DNA of 64,000 bases from a bacterium (GTDB taxonomy: Bacteria; Armatimonadota; UBA5829). Both the position numbers and the translations under genes were made by a program. The stretch covers positions 1 to 64,000 of the forward strand of contig JAJFUS010000023.1 of the NCBI GenBank assembly GCA_021372295.1, given 5' to 3'. Positions 1 through 8,409 of the stretch are shown here, piece after piece. The notes under the pieces are model-generated. The model was not told the origin of the DNA, made no database searches, and saw nothing but the letters and a program-made list of their open reading frames with translations. The stretch's first letter is position 1, and every line of letters starts with the position of its first letter.

Positions 1-65
1 AGGAAACCTGGTTTCTTGCAGAGTCCAGTGACAGCGTCTCTGGCAGGGATTGGGGCGGAGCCCTA
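1..65 (+). repeat. Multi-hairpin repeat element, copy A (3' part, cut by window start)
   Basis: This matches the right-hand third of the full copies at 13784-13992 (inverted) and 54770-54976. Shared pieces in order are a hairpin around AGGAAACCTGGTTTC, the block GCAGAGT, a hairpin with arms at 25-32 and 36-43, and a terminal GC-rich hairpin around GGGGCGGAGCCC. One arm position (29) is mismatched here, whereas the other two copies pair fully. It lies upstream of the groESL1 promoter and may end the transcript of a gene outside the window. Confidence 0.75.
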
Positions 66-122
66 TAATCGGACTGGACTTCAGATAGCGGCTGCTTAAT
101 TGGTATTTCGCCCATTCTCCTA

Positions 123-152
123 TTGACTACACTGCCCAAAAACATGTAAAAT
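123..152 (+). promoter_or_regulatory. Sigma-70 promoter of groESL1
   Basis: A TTGACT -35 box (123-128) and a TAAAAT -10 box (147-152) are separated by 18 nt. The CIRCE operator begins 7 nt after the -10 box, so the transcription start falls in or next to the operator. The second groESL operon has the same arrangement with the same -10 hexamer. Confidence 0.8.
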
Positions 153-159
153 ACCACGG

Positions 160-186
160 TTAGCACTCCGAGCCAAAGAGTGCTAA
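160..186 (+). promoter_or_regulatory. CIRCE operator (HrcA site) of groESL1
   Basis: The sequence is a perfect TTAGCACTC-N9-GAGTGCTAA inverted repeat, the canonical CIRCE element bound by the heat-shock repressor HrcA. It overlaps the expected transcription start of groES-groEL. HrcA itself is not encoded in the window. Repression at normal temperature and release on heat or misfolding stress is the known behaviour of such sites. Confidence 0.97.
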
Positions 187-222
187 CTCAGCCATAATTA
201 CATTCATGGGAGGTGTGAGTAA

Positions 223-513
223 GTGCTCAAGCCACATGGAGACAGAATTATTGCAAAGGCTCTCGCCGCTGAGACGGTTACCGCAGGCGGGATTGTGCTG
301 CCGGACAGCGCCAAAGAAAAACCACAGGAAGCCGAAGTTATTGCGGTTGGACCAGGCATTCAGCTCGAATCGGGTAAAATTGCGCCGATGGATGTCAAAG
401 TCGGCGACAAAGTCATTTACGGCAAGTACGCAGGAACCGAAGTCAAAGTCGGCAGCGAAGAGTACGTCATTCTCAGACAGGAAGACGTGCTGGCTGTTAT
501 GGAAAGCAAATAA
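223..513 (+). CDS. groES: Co-chaperonin GroES, copy 1
   Basis: This is the 96-residue lid subunit of the GroEL/GroES folding chamber, a cytoplasmic heptamer. The family pattern is complete: N-terminal 'LKPHGDRIIAK', the mobile-loop region 'ETVTAGGIVLPDSAKEKPQ', and the C-terminal 'GDKVIYGKYAGTEV...EEYVILRQEDVLAV'. The start is GTG at 223, preceded by GGGAGGTG at good spacing. An ATG at 206 is in another frame and lies inside the ribosome-binding site. The gene is 24 bp upstream of groEL1 and is controlled by the promoter and CIRCE upstream. A second groES lies at 17146-17430. Confidence 0.97.
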   Translation: MLKPHGDRIIAKALAAETVTAGGIVLPDSAKEKPQEAEVIAVGPGIQLESGKIAPMDVKVGDKVIYGKYAGTEVKVGSEEYVILRQEDVLAVMESK

Positions 514-537
514 TCTTTAGAGGGGAGCGACGAAAAC

Positions 538-2199
538 TTGGCAGCTAAAGATCTGAAATTCAGCGAGGAAGCTCGTCGTGCTATGGAGCGCGGAATAAAC
601 GCATTGGCCGACGCCGTGGGTGGAACCCTCGGTCCCAGAGGCCGCTATGCGATGATAGAAAAGAAGTTCGGCAGTCCCAGCATCATCAATGATGGTGTCA
701 CGATTGCCAAGGAAATAGAAGTCGAGAACAGGTTCGAGAATGTCGGCGCGCAGTTGGTTCGCGAGGTTGCCTCCAAGACCAATGACGTCGCGGGCGACGG
801 AACCACCACTGCGACGGTCCTCGCGCAGGCAATAGTCCACGAGGGTTTCATGAACGTTGCGGCAGGCGCTAACCCGATGGCTATCAAGCGCGGCATCGAC
901 AAAGCCGTGGCCGTGGCAGTGGAAGAGATCAAAAAGCTCAGCACTCCGGTCGCGGAGAAAAGCGAGATTGCTCAGGTTGCGAGTATCTCGGCCAACGATG
1001 CAGTGATCGGTGACATTGTAGCCGACGCCATGGATAAAGTCGGTAAGGATGGAGTTATCACGGTCGAAGAGTCCAAAAGCACCGACACCGTGCTGGAGTG
1101 GGTCGAGGGAATGCAGTTCGACAAGGGCTACATCTCGCCGTATATGGTCACCGACGCCGAGCGGATGGAAGCCAGCTACGACGACCCTATGATCCTCCTC
1201 TACGAGAAGAAAATTTCCGCCATCGCCGATATCGTTCCGGTGTTGGAGAAGGTCATCCAGATGGGCAAGCCGCTCGTGATTGTCGCCGAAGACCTCGACG
1301 GTGAAGCTCTCGCCACGCTTGTTGTCAACAAGCTCCGAGGCACACTCAATGTGGTTGCCGTCAAGGCTCCGGGATTCGGTGACAGGCGCAAGGCTATGAT
1401 GGGCGACATCGCCGTCCTTACTGGCGGAACGTTCGTGACCGAAGACCTCGGGATCAAGCTGGAGAACATCGAGCTTTCGATGCTGGGTCAGGCGGCGAAA
1501 GTCGTCATAACTAAAGACAAGACGACCATCATCGAAGGCAAGGGCAGTCATGATGCGGTTAAGGGTCGAATTGCCCAGATTAAGGCCGAAATTGAGCGGA
1601 CTGACTCCAATTATGACCGCGAAAAGCTCCAGGAGAGACTTGCAAAGCTCTCTGGCGGCGTCGCTGTGATCCGAGTCGGCGCAGCCACCGAGACCGAGCT
1701 TAAGGAAAAGAAAGCCCGCATAGAGGACGCCCTTTCGGCGACCCGTGCGGCCGTTGAAGAGGGAATTGTCCCAGGCGGCGGCGTGACTCTTCTGAACCTC
1801 GTTTCTACACTCGAAAAAATGAAGATCGAGGGCGACGAAGCGGTAGGCATCAGGATCGTACGCAAAGCTCTTGAAGCGCCCACGAGACGCATCGCAGCGA
1901 ACGCAGGTGTCGAAGGTTCGATTGTCGTCAACAAGATCAAGGCCGCAAAGGCCGGCGTGGGATTCAATGCAGTTACAGGTGAGTATGAGGATATGGTCAA
2001 GGCCGGGATCGTCGATCCCGCAAAAGTCACTCGTGCCGCGCTGGAAAATGCGTGCAGCATCGCATCCATGCTGCTCACGACCGAGGCCATCATCACCGAA
2101 AAGCCCGAACCTAAGTCCGCGGCTCCTGCGATGCCCGGCGGCGGTGGAATGCCTGGAATGGGCGGCATGCCCGGCATGGGCGGAATGGGAATGATGTAA
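538..2199 (+). CDS. groEL: 60-kDa chaperonin GroEL, copy 1
   Basis: This 553-residue ATP-driven folding chaperonin forms the double-ring tetradecamer with GroES. It starts at TTG (538) with AGGGGAG 10 nt upstream. Hallmarks are 'NDGVTIAKE', '[14 protein letters not shown]', 'GGGVTLLN' and a full GGM-type C-terminal tail ('[16 protein letters not shown]...'). The N-terminal segment is divergent: it reads '[20 protein letters not shown]' where most GroELs have '[12 protein letters not shown]'. GroEL2 in this window keeps the standard form but has a shortened tail. Copy 1 may therefore be the specialised paralogue; that is an inference. The gene is co-transcribed with groES and ended by the hairpin at 2216. 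Confidence 0.97.
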   Translation: MAAKDLKFSEEARRAMERGINALADAVGGTLGPRGRYAMIEKKFGSPSIINDGVTIAKEIEVENRFENVGAQLVREVASKTNDVAGDGTTTATVLAQAIVHEGFMNVAAGANPMAIKRGIDKAVAVAVEEIKKLSTPVAEKSEIAQVASISANDAVIGDIVADAMDKVGKDGVITVEESKSTDTVLEWVEGMQFDKGYISPYMVTDAERMEASYDDPMILLYEKKISAIADIVPVLEKVIQMGKPLVIVAEDLDGEALATLVVNKLRGTLNVVAVKAPGFGDRRKAMMGDIAVLTGGTFVTEDLGIKLENIELSMLGQAAKVVITKDKTTIIEGKGSHDAVKGRIAQIKAEIERTDSNYDREKLQERLAKLSGGVAVIRVGAATETELKEKKARIEDALSATRAAVEEGIVPGGGVTLLNLVSTLEKMKIEGDEAVGIRIVRKALEAPTRRIAANAGVEGSIVVNKIKAAKAGVGFNAVTGEYEDMVKAGIVDPAKVTRAALENACSIASMLLTTEAIITEKPEPKSAAPAMPGGGGMPGMGGMPGMGGMGMM

Positions 2200-2215
2200 A
2201 GTCTAGACATACAGA

Positions 2216-2248
2216 AGTCCGGGCAAGCATATTATGCCCGGACTTTTT
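2216..2248 (+). terminator. Rho-independent terminator of groESL1
   Basis: A perfect 10-bp stem, AGTCCGGGCA (2216-2225) with TGCCCGGACT (2235-2244), closes a 9-nt loop and is followed by TTTTATTTT. It lies 17 bp after the groEL1 stop codon. Confidence 0.93.
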
Positions 2249-2324
2249 ATTTTGCTATAGATTTCGCACCCGGTTTTCTCTGCTTTTGCAGTGTACTACC
2301 AAGTTTCAACTCTGCATATATTGT

Positions 2325-3167
2325 TTACTTCGGCAGAAGCATGTTCATTGGCGAATTGTTCTGCTGCGCCTGTGAGCTTTTGTGAAGATCGACTTTCCAC
2401 TGATCGCCCTCAATCACCAGAACGTAATCGAATTCCATTTGTTCCGGAATGAAATCCTTGACGTTGAATGACAGTTCCTTTGTGCCGCCAGTAGCCTGAG
2501 GCGTTTGCCCCGTCGCGAATTGCTGTTGAGTCTGGACTGGCTGATTCGGTGTGAGCTGAACATGCACTTTAACGGTATTGCGATCCGCCAAATCGTCTCT
2601 TACGATAGTCGCGTTGATTTTTGAACTCGACAACTGTTCCTTCGTCGGATTGACGTCAAACAAGACCATATTATGGGCATCCGCGCGCGTAAAACCGGCA
2701 GACCTGGCCTGTTTGCTATTCAGTGTGTTGTTGAGCATATCAACGCTTGCCTTGCATAGATATGGAGTCACGTTTTTTACATCACCAGTCTGCTTGGCAT
2801 TGAGAAACGCCACGACAACCTTATCTGCGGCAACGCTCGGTTCTATTTGTTTCTTTGGAAGCAGCGCGTACATCAGCCCTCCGAGAATCACAAGCACAAC
2901 CACTACAGCCACAATCCAAGCGCCATTTCCTTTTTCGTCATGCTGTGGTTTTGGTCTGTATGTCTCGCCGCCTTCGAAGCTGGACCTCGTTGGGGTGGGC
3001 GCAATGGAGCCGATACCCAGATCAATCTTTTCGGCAGACGCTGTTCCCACTGTCGCCGGCTGCGCCAATGGCACGTTTGCTATGGATGCATAGCATTTGG
3101 AGCAGGAGATTCCGTCTTGACGGTTTTCTGTTCCGCACTTCGGGCACACTTTTACCGGTGTCGTCAT
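2325..3167 (-). CDS. Zinc-ribbon single-pass membrane protein, function unknown
   Basis: This 280-residue protein has an N-terminal zinc ribbon (CPKCGTENRQDGISCSKC, about residues 8-25), a linker rich in Pro, Ala and Thr, one membrane segment near residues 85-107, and a C-terminal extracytoplasmic domain of about 170 residues. The last domain begins 'IEPSVAADKVVVAFLNAKQTGDVKNV' and resembles DUF4878/NTF2-like lipoprotein domains, where a helix is followed by a curved sheet; that likeness is tentative. A GAGAGGG ribosome-binding site precedes the ATG. The gene converges with groEL1 across the terminator. No enzymatic role is visible. Zinc-ribbon membrane proteins also occur at 5453-7898. Confidence 0.8.
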   Translation of the reverse strand: MTTPVKVCPKCGTENRQDGISCSKCYASIANVPLAQPATVGTASAEKIDLGIGSIAPTPTRSSFEGGETYRPKPQHDEKGNGAWIVAVVVVLVILGGLMYALLPKKQIEPSVAADKVVVAFLNAKQTGDVKNVTPYLCKASVDMLNNTLNSKQARSAGFTRADAHNMVLFDVNPTKEQLSSSKINATIVRDDLADRNTVKVHVQLTPNQPVQTQQQFATGQTPQATGGTKELSFNVKDFIPEQMEFDYVLVIEGDQWKVDLHKSSQAQQNNSPMNMLLPK

Positions 3168-3467
3168 TATTACCCTCTCTCAAATTGGCAATCTATATCG
3201 CAGTTGATAACGATGTTGGTGTTTTATTCTTCACATATCCCAGATATTCCTGCCATCCTCCATTCAAAAACAGAAGAGTGCTAACAGTCTGGGCTCGTCA
3301 GTGCCTAATAATGTCACATGGAAACTCATGAATGCACGTTATACTGCTTGACAAAGATCCGTTCGACGTGGACAATAATAGTGGCAGATTCGATTACAGC
3401 CGATTCTTCTCTAATCGAAACAGGCGGGCAATCCCCACTGGGGACTCCAAATCAGGTGAGCCATCCG
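3168..3467. other. Divergent intergenic region
   Basis: About 300 bp lie between the zinc-ribbon gene and the hydrogenase operon. I see a TTGACA at 3348-3353 with an AT-rich AATAAT 20 nt further on, which is too widely spaced to call a promoter with confidence. A lone GAGTGCTAA at 3276-3284 looks like half a CIRCE site but has no partner arm. Confidence 0.5.
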
Positions 3468-3728
3468 ATGTCCGATAAGCTGGAAATCAAGGTGTGCGTT
3501 GGTAGTTCATGCCATGTAAAAGGTGGCAGCAAGACCCTCAGAACACTCGAGCTATTGATCGAAAAGGAACATCTCGACAGCAAGGTTGAGCTTAAGGCCG
3601 ACTTGTGCCTGGGCAATTGCCTGGAAGCTCCCAATGTGGTGCTGGACGGGCAGGTCCACGGCGGTGTGACGCCCGAAAAGACCGAAGAATTTTTCAATCT
3701 GCATATACTGCCCCGGGTGCAATCGTGA
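3468..3728 (+). CDS. Thioredoxin-like [2Fe-2S] ferredoxin (NuoE/HydC-type)
   Basis: This small 86-residue protein has the thioredoxin-like [2Fe-2S] fold of NuoE C-termini and hydrogenase gamma subunits. The four cluster ligands are visible as C10, C15 (CVGSSC) and C47, C51 (CLGNC). The start is ATG 3468, preceded by AGGTGAG 7 nt upstream; the frame stays open upstream to 3318 but without such a site. Its stop overlaps the hydrogenase start in GTGA, so the two are translationally coupled. Small ferredoxins of this kind commonly pair with sensory [FeFe] hydrogenases and probably exchange electrons with them (inference). Confidence 0.88.
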   Translation: MSDKLEIKVCVGSSCHVKGGSKTLRTLELLIEKEHLDSKVELKADLCLGNCLEAPNVVLDGQVHGGVTPEKTEEFFNLHILPRVQS

Positions 3729-5446
3729 TAAACTCTATTATTTCCACTGATAAAGCCAAATGCAGGGACTGCTACAGGTGCGTGCGCGTCTGCCCTGTAA
3801 AGGCAATCCGCATCTCGGATGGTCAGGCGCGTGTCGACGCTGAGAGGTGCATTCTCTGCGGGACATGCGTCCGCGAGTGTCCCCAGCAGGCAAAACACGT
3901 CCGCGACGACATCGAAAAAGTGGCGGATATACTTGCGTCGCCCGGCAAGACAATCGCGTCCGTGGCGCCATCGTTTCCGGCGGCGTTCGGCAACTACGGC
4001 AGTGGCCTTCTGCCCGCCGCGCTGAAGAAGCTCGGGTTCGATATGGTCACCGAGACCGCAGTGGGAGCCGAACTAGTTGCATCCGCTACGGCAAATCTGT
4101 TGGAAGCCAACAAGACTGCCTGGATAACTTCGGCATGCCCGGTGGTTGTAAATTTCGTGGAGAAATATCACCCAAATGTCTGTCGCAACATTACGCCGCT
4201 CGATTCTCCTATGATCGCACATGCGAAATATTTAAAAAAGAAGTTCGGCGAGGACGCCAGGGTCGTATTCATCGGGCCATGCTCCGCTAAAAAGGGCGAG
4301 GCCGAAGACGACCCGGAGCACAGTGTCGATGCAGTACTGACATTCGAGGAACTTCATCAGATTCTTCTGGACGCGCGAATCAACAAGAGCGCCCTCCAAC
4401 CGACGCCGTTCGACGACGTGCGCCCGAAAAACGCTCAGCTTTTCCCTCTGGAAGGTGGTCTGGCCCAAACTGCGTCAATAGCGTCGGGGCTGCTTCGTGA
4501 AGATTTCATCACGCTTTCCGGCAGTGAGCACGTCAGCGAGATGGTCGATCACCTCTCCGACAACACACCCATCCGGCTCTTCGAAGCGCTCTTTTGCGCA
4601 GGCGGATGTATAAACGGCGCGTGTATGGGACAAACAAAAGACATCTATGCTCGTCGTCACAAAGTGCTGCAGTATCACAAGAGAAAAACCTACGAAGCCG
4701 AACAGGAATTCGACATCTCGACCGCGCCAGAAATAGACCTTGTCCGCGATATCAGCGCGCGCACCTTGCCTCAGCCTCAGTACAGCGAGGCCGCCGTGAA
4801 AGCCGTTCTTGCCGAAACGGGCAAGCGTACTCTTGACGACGAACTCAACTGCGGCGCGTGCGGATATTCGTCATGCAGGGAAAACGCCATCGCCGTGCTG
4901 TCGGGCATGGCCGAAAGAAGCATGTGTCTGCCGTGGATGCGCCAGATGGCCGAGCGCAAAGCTGATCAAATCATTGAATACAGCCCGAACGGTATTGTCG
5001 CAGTGGACGCCGAGTTTAAGATCGTCTCGTTCAACCCCGCTTTTGCGGATATGTTCAGCGCGACCGAAAGACTGGTGGGACGCCCGATAAGCGCCTTGAT
5101 GGACCCCGAAGACTTCGAGAAAGTCGCAGCGGAGGTTGTGCCCAGGATCAGCGGCAAGACGGTGTCGTTCCAGCAATATAACTTGATCTTGAACGAGAGT
5201 ATATACAGGCTTGAGGGCGAAAACGTGATGATCGGAATTTTTGCCAATCTCACGCGGACAAGAGAAGATGAAGACCGCATCGCTCGCATACGTGCGGAAA
5301 CTCTCGCCAGTGCGGAAAGCGTGATCGGCAAACAGATGAGAATGGCGCAGGAGATTGCCGGTATTCTTGGCGAGACCACCAGTGAAACGCGCGTATTGCT
5401 TCGCAAGCTCACCGAACTGGCGAAAGAGGCCGAAGAAAACAAATAA
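3725..5446 (+). CDS. Sensory-type [FeFe] hydrogenase with PAS domain (HydS-like)
   Basis: This 573-residue cytoplasmic protein has two 4Fe-4S ferredoxin motifs (CRDCYRCVRVCP at 13-24, CILCGTCVRECP near 42-53). An H-cluster domain follows with all three motifs: TSACP (near 135), GPCSAKKGE (near 184) and FCAGGCINGAC (near 290). Next come an extra Fe-S motif, CGACGYSSC (near 377), a PAS domain (about 418-520) and a helical tail. The ligand cysteines are kept. The proton-relay cysteine of catalytic enzymes (TSCCP) is Ala here, as in sensory HydS-type proteins. H2 sensing that feeds a regulatory PAS output is therefore likelier than bulk H2 production. The GTG start overlaps the preceding stop. 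No maturases (HydEFG) are in the window. Confidence 0.9.
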   Translation: MINSIISTDKAKCRDCYRCVRVCPVKAIRISDGQARVDAERCILCGTCVRECPQQAKHVRDDIEKVADILASPGKTIASVAPSFPAAFGNYGSGLLPAALKKLGFDMVTETAVGAELVASATANLLEANKTAWITSACPVVVNFVEKYHPNVCRNITPLDSPMIAHAKYLKKKFGEDARVVFIGPCSAKKGEAEDDPEHSVDAVLTFEELHQILLDARINKSALQPTPFDDVRPKNAQLFPLEGGLAQTASIASGLLREDFITLSGSEHVSEMVDHLSDNTPIRLFEALFCAGGCINGACMGQTKDIYARRHKVLQYHKRKTYEAEQEFDISTAPEIDLVRDISARTLPQPQYSEAAVKAVLAETGKRTLDDELNCGACGYSSCRENAIAVLSGMAERSMCLPWMRQMAERKADQIIEYSPNGIVAVDAEFKIVSFNPAFADMFSATERLVGRPISALMDPEDFEKVAAEVVPRISGKTVSFQQYNLILNESIYRLEGENVMIGIFANLTRTREDEDRIARIRAETLASAESVIGKQMRMAQEIAGILGETTSETRVLLRKLTELAKEAEENK

Positions 5447-5452
5447 TACCTG

Positions 5453-6568
5453 TCACTGTTTAACACATTGCTTCAAAGTGAAAAACATGCGCTTCCCGCT
5501 GTCCGTATCCGGCGAATATGCCTTTGCCTGCAAATCGTAACCGTCGACTGACGCAGCAAGAACATAAGGCCGCTGATCCAAACCAGCAAGCTCGAACTTG
5601 CCCATTGCATCCGTTAGGGTCGATATACTCGATTCACGTGAGTCGATTGCTACCACAGCACCCACGATTGCAGTACCTTGATCCGCGTCGAGCACGCTTC
5701 CGCCAATTGTAATGCCGATGGGTCTGGATTCGGTTTCCGAAGCGGCATCGCTGGTTAGTCGCGCGGAACATACGGGACAGAACCGCCAGTCCGATTTCAA
5801 GGGGGCCTGGCAGTGCGGGCACATCGGCTCAATCTCCAAGCCGCAAAACGGGCAATACTTCAAATCAGTTGCGACACTCTGCCCGCAGTGGACGCACATC
5901 CTCGGATCGGGGTATCGGATCACGAGGTATGTCACCAAGCCTATCACGTTGGTCACAAGAGTCAAGACCGCCCAAGGCATACCGTCCATCTTTCGCCATA
6001 CCGAGTCCAGATAGACCCACCAAGCTACCATAATCCAGTATGTGGCTGCAAAAAATGGGACTATATAGAAGCTCCAAGGTATTAATGGCGAAAGTATTGA
6101 ACCGACAATAATCGCCGCAGCAAATGCGATTGCGAGGTATTTTGCCGTATCCCGTGCCTTGTCTATCGGACTATGCACCAGCGAATCCATCAGCCTGGAA
6201 TAGACTCCAGTAATTGCGCGCCACGCTCTGGCTAGTAAGATTGCGTGACCACAAGTCGGGCACGGCCTCCATTGACTCGGCATCGCAGACCCACATTGCG
6301 AGCAGACGGATTGAGCAGGCGGACGCAAATAGTAATACAGCCCAAAACCTATCGGCCCGGTTAGTAATGTTAGTATTGTGGATGCCGATATTCGCCCGCG
6401 CTGCCAATGTTCGTCGAGCGCCACCCAAACCGCTGTGCATATCCAGGCCATTGGGGGCAAAAATGGGAGATCATCACCTTTGCCCATCACGACGAGTATC
6501 CAGGCAGTCCATGCGACTATCGTAACAATCTCCTTCGCACGTAGAAGACCCAGTTTATTCCGTTCCAT
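5453..6568 (-). CDS. Polytopic membrane protein with zinc ribbons and C-terminal carboxypeptidase-regulatory-like domain
   Basis: This 371-residue protein contains two copies of one module. The first (residues 48-107) and second (184-243) each read W-V-x-LD-x-x-W, a membrane segment 'LTxxTGPIGxxxY', R-x-P, then C-x2-CG...CPxCG. Two more CxxC pairs follow (CPHCQAP...CPVCSARL), then an Ig-like carboxypeptidase-regulatory/CnaB-type domain of about 85 residues. The start is ATG 6568, with AGGAGG 6 nt upstream; an upstream in-frame start at 6613 would lie deep in the preceding gene. It overlaps the upstream gene by 14 bp and is last in the ECF sigma operon. Function is unknown. Confidence 0.85.
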   Translation of the reverse strand: MERNKLGLLRAKEIVTIVAWTAWILVVMGKGDDLPFLPPMAWICTAVWVALDEHWQRGRISASTILTLLTGPIGFGLYYYLRPPAQSVCSQCGSAMPSQWRPCPTCGHAILLARAWRAITGVYSRLMDSLVHSPIDKARDTAKYLAIAFAAAIIVGSILSPLIPWSFYIVPFFAATYWIMVAWWVYLDSVWRKMDGMPWAVLTLVTNVIGLVTYLVIRYPDPRMCVHCGQSVATDLKYCPFCGLEIEPMCPHCQAPLKSDWRFCPVCSARLTSDAASETESRPIGITIGGSVLDADQGTAIVGAVVAIDSRESSISTLTDAMGKFELAGLDQRPYVLAASVDGYDLQAKAYSPDTDSGKRMFFTLKQCVKQ

Positions 6569-7898
6569 TTGCAGCCTCCTGCTCGCCGATTTCGACAACA
6601 AGTTCCAGTGCAAAACCCATAGTCAGACACTTGCCAGGCTCGATTTCTGCGATTTTTATCTGGCGAGCATATCCAACCACCTCGGCACAGAAGCTATATG
6701 GACCCGGCGGTATATCTGAAATGCAAAATTCACCATTAGTGTCTGTAATCGTATCACGATCAACTCGCGCAGAGTCTATATATATCATCGCGCCAGAAAC
6801 AGGCTGCATTGTGCCTTTATCGACAACACGACCTGCAATCGAACCATTTACGTATTCCTCGCAAACAGGCTCGCACAAATCCGGCTTGCCAGGTATTTCA
6901 AAATGAGCAGAGTCCGAATTCGGCGCAGGATGAATTGTGATCGGTTCCTCAGGTTGAGCCTCTTCCTGCTTCGGTTCTGTCTGTTTTTTGAACTGCTCCC
7001 CGGTACACGTTGGGCAATACTGCCAACCAGGTTTAAGTTTTCGCCCGCAAATTGGACAACTTATGCGCAACAATGTCCCACATGCAGGGCATTTCTTGAA
7101 CTTTGAGAATACTTCTTCTCCGCAATTAGGACAGAGTTTTGGGGTAGGAAGTCTTGCAATCATATAGGCAGCCAGACCTATTGGGCCGGTAAGGATTATG
7201 AGAGCTACCCACGCGAATGAGCGCATCCCGCGCCAGCTTGCATCCAGAGCGACCCAGGTCGGTAAAAGCACTGCGAATGCTAGAATGCAGATAGCTGCAG
7301 CGATAAAAGTGCTGAAAGGTGACATGACCCCGTATATTCTGGCCTTAGGCGGTATTATTGCGACGTTCTTACGCGGATCAAATCTTAGTCCAGTGGCAAG
7401 GCTGCCGATTACATTACCTTGAGAATCCCGAATTGTTTCTACATCAAGGAACTCATCATCTTTCAAGCGGTTTCCAAATGCGCCGCGCCACCCTGCCCCA
7501 TCATGCGACAATATAGTAACTTCAGAATCCGCCAGATCTTCTGGATAAGATGCAACCACCTTACCACCTTTATCTGCGACGGCCGCCCATATAGCAATTT
7601 GCTCAGGTTTCTCAAGCGTCGTTATATTCCAATCTCCGATGGCTGAATACATAGCATCAAGATCTCGGCGAATATCTATTGGTAATGATGCGGCAACGTA
7701 TTTTTGCAGCAGATTATTGTCCGATTTGTTCAATCCGTTCGCTGCCAACCGCTGTGATATTTCATAGCCTGTGTAGTTATAATCAACAAGCATTCCACCC
7801 ATAAAAAACGGCGCCAGCGTCAGATAGGCATAGTAAGCCGTAAAGGCAATGGTCAATATCAGACTGGTGTAACACAGCCAACCGGCAATCTTTCTCAT
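6555..7898 (-). CDS. Membrane sensor-like protein with zinc ribbons and carboxypeptidase-regulatory-like domain
   Basis: This 447-residue protein has an N-terminal membrane segment (about 7-30), an extracytoplasmic domain (about 35-188) with a Cache/dCache-like layout, a membrane segment (about 192-216), and the same W-V-x-LD...LTGPIG...CPxCG module as its neighbour (215-274). More zinc ribbons (CPICGRK...CPTC) and a C-terminal carboxypeptidase-regulatory-like domain ('GSIAGRVVDKGTMQPVSGAMIYIDS') follow. It begins 20 bp after the anti-sigma gene and overlaps the next gene. The layout suggests a signal-receiving membrane protein, but no kinase or other output domain is present. Function is unknown. 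Confidence 0.83.
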   Translation of the reverse strand: MRKIAGWLCYTSLILTIAFTAYYAYLTLAPFFMGGMLVDYNYTGYEISQRLAANGLNKSDNNLLQKYVAASLPIDIRRDLDAMYSAIGDWNITTLEKPEQIAIWAAVADKGGKVVASYPEDLADSEVTILSHDGAGWRGAFGNRLKDDEFLDVETIRDSQGNVIGSLATGLRFDPRKNVAIIPPKARIYGVMSPFSTFIAAAICILAFAVLLPTWVALDASWRGMRSFAWVALIILTGPIGLAAYMIARLPTPKLCPNCGEEVFSKFKKCPACGTLLRISCPICGRKLKPGWQYCPTCTGEQFKKQTEPKQEEAQPEEPITIHPAPNSDSAHFEIPGKPDLCEPVCEEYVNGSIAGRVVDKGTMQPVSGAMIYIDSARVDRDTITDTNGEFCISDIPPGPYSFCAEVVGYARQIKIAEIEPGKCLTMGFALELVVEIGEQEAANGTE

Positions 7899-7917
7899 GA
7901 TGGTTCCCCCACTCTTT

Positions 7918-8409
7918 TCATCTTCTGAAAGTCATTCCATTTAGCGGCCTGCGCTTTGAAGTCATAGCTATCGGCAGGAATGACGTGACAAATATCGCAA
8001 TGGCAACAAAAACAATAGTCGGCGCGGGGCCATGCGACCATATAGCCCCGACAATATCGATACTTCCGAGGACTTGCAGCGTCAGAACGGTCGCGATGAG
8101 CACAAATGCGAGCATCGACCCCAATATCATCGCAAGCAGACCCTGCGCAACCGGCTGACCCACAGGCATGGTTTGTTTTACGGGCAGATCAATTCGAGCT
8201 AATGCGCGGGAAAGCGATTCGGACTGAGCGGATGTCGGATGCGATTCCGGCTCACAAGCGATTGTATCAACAAGACACGCATAGCTCTCACACAAACTTC
8301 GACAATAAGCACAGGTCTCTATATGCGCGAGAATATCAGCCGATTCGCATTCATTCAACTCGTCCAGTACATATTCAATTATGCTCGGTTCGCAATGCTC
8401 GCAGTTCAT
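7918..8409 (-). CDS. Zinc-binding anti-sigma factor (ZAS type)
   Basis: This 163-residue membrane protein opens with 'MNCEHCEPSIIEYVLDELN' and the anti-sigma zinc motif H-x3-C-x2-C (HIETCAYC). Two hydrophobic stretches (about residues 82-108 and 122-142) would anchor it in the membrane. The ATG overlaps the sigma-factor stop in ATGA, which sets the start and means translational coupling. It presumably holds the ECF sigma factor at 8406-8978 inactive until a signal arrives. No site-1 protease partner is adjacent. The next two genes of the operon are candidates for the regulated output or for the signal input. Confidence 0.9.
   Translation of the reverse strand: MNCEHCEPSIIEYVLDELNECESADILAHIETCAYCRSLCESYACLVDTIACEPESHPTSAQSESLSRALARIDLPVKQTMPVGQPVAQGLLAMILGSMLAFVLIATVLTLQVLGSIDIVGAIWSHGPAPTIVFVAIAIFVTSFLPIAMTSKRRPLNGMTFRR

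Noticed and set aside
517..1551. Long minus-strand open frame opposite groEL1
   Set aside because: It is a mirror of the strongly conserved groEL reading frame; no ribosome-binding site or recognisable protein.
3276..3284. GAGTGCTAA resembling CIRCE upstream of the hydrogenase operon
   Set aside because: Only one arm is present; no TTAGCACTC lies 9 nt upstream.
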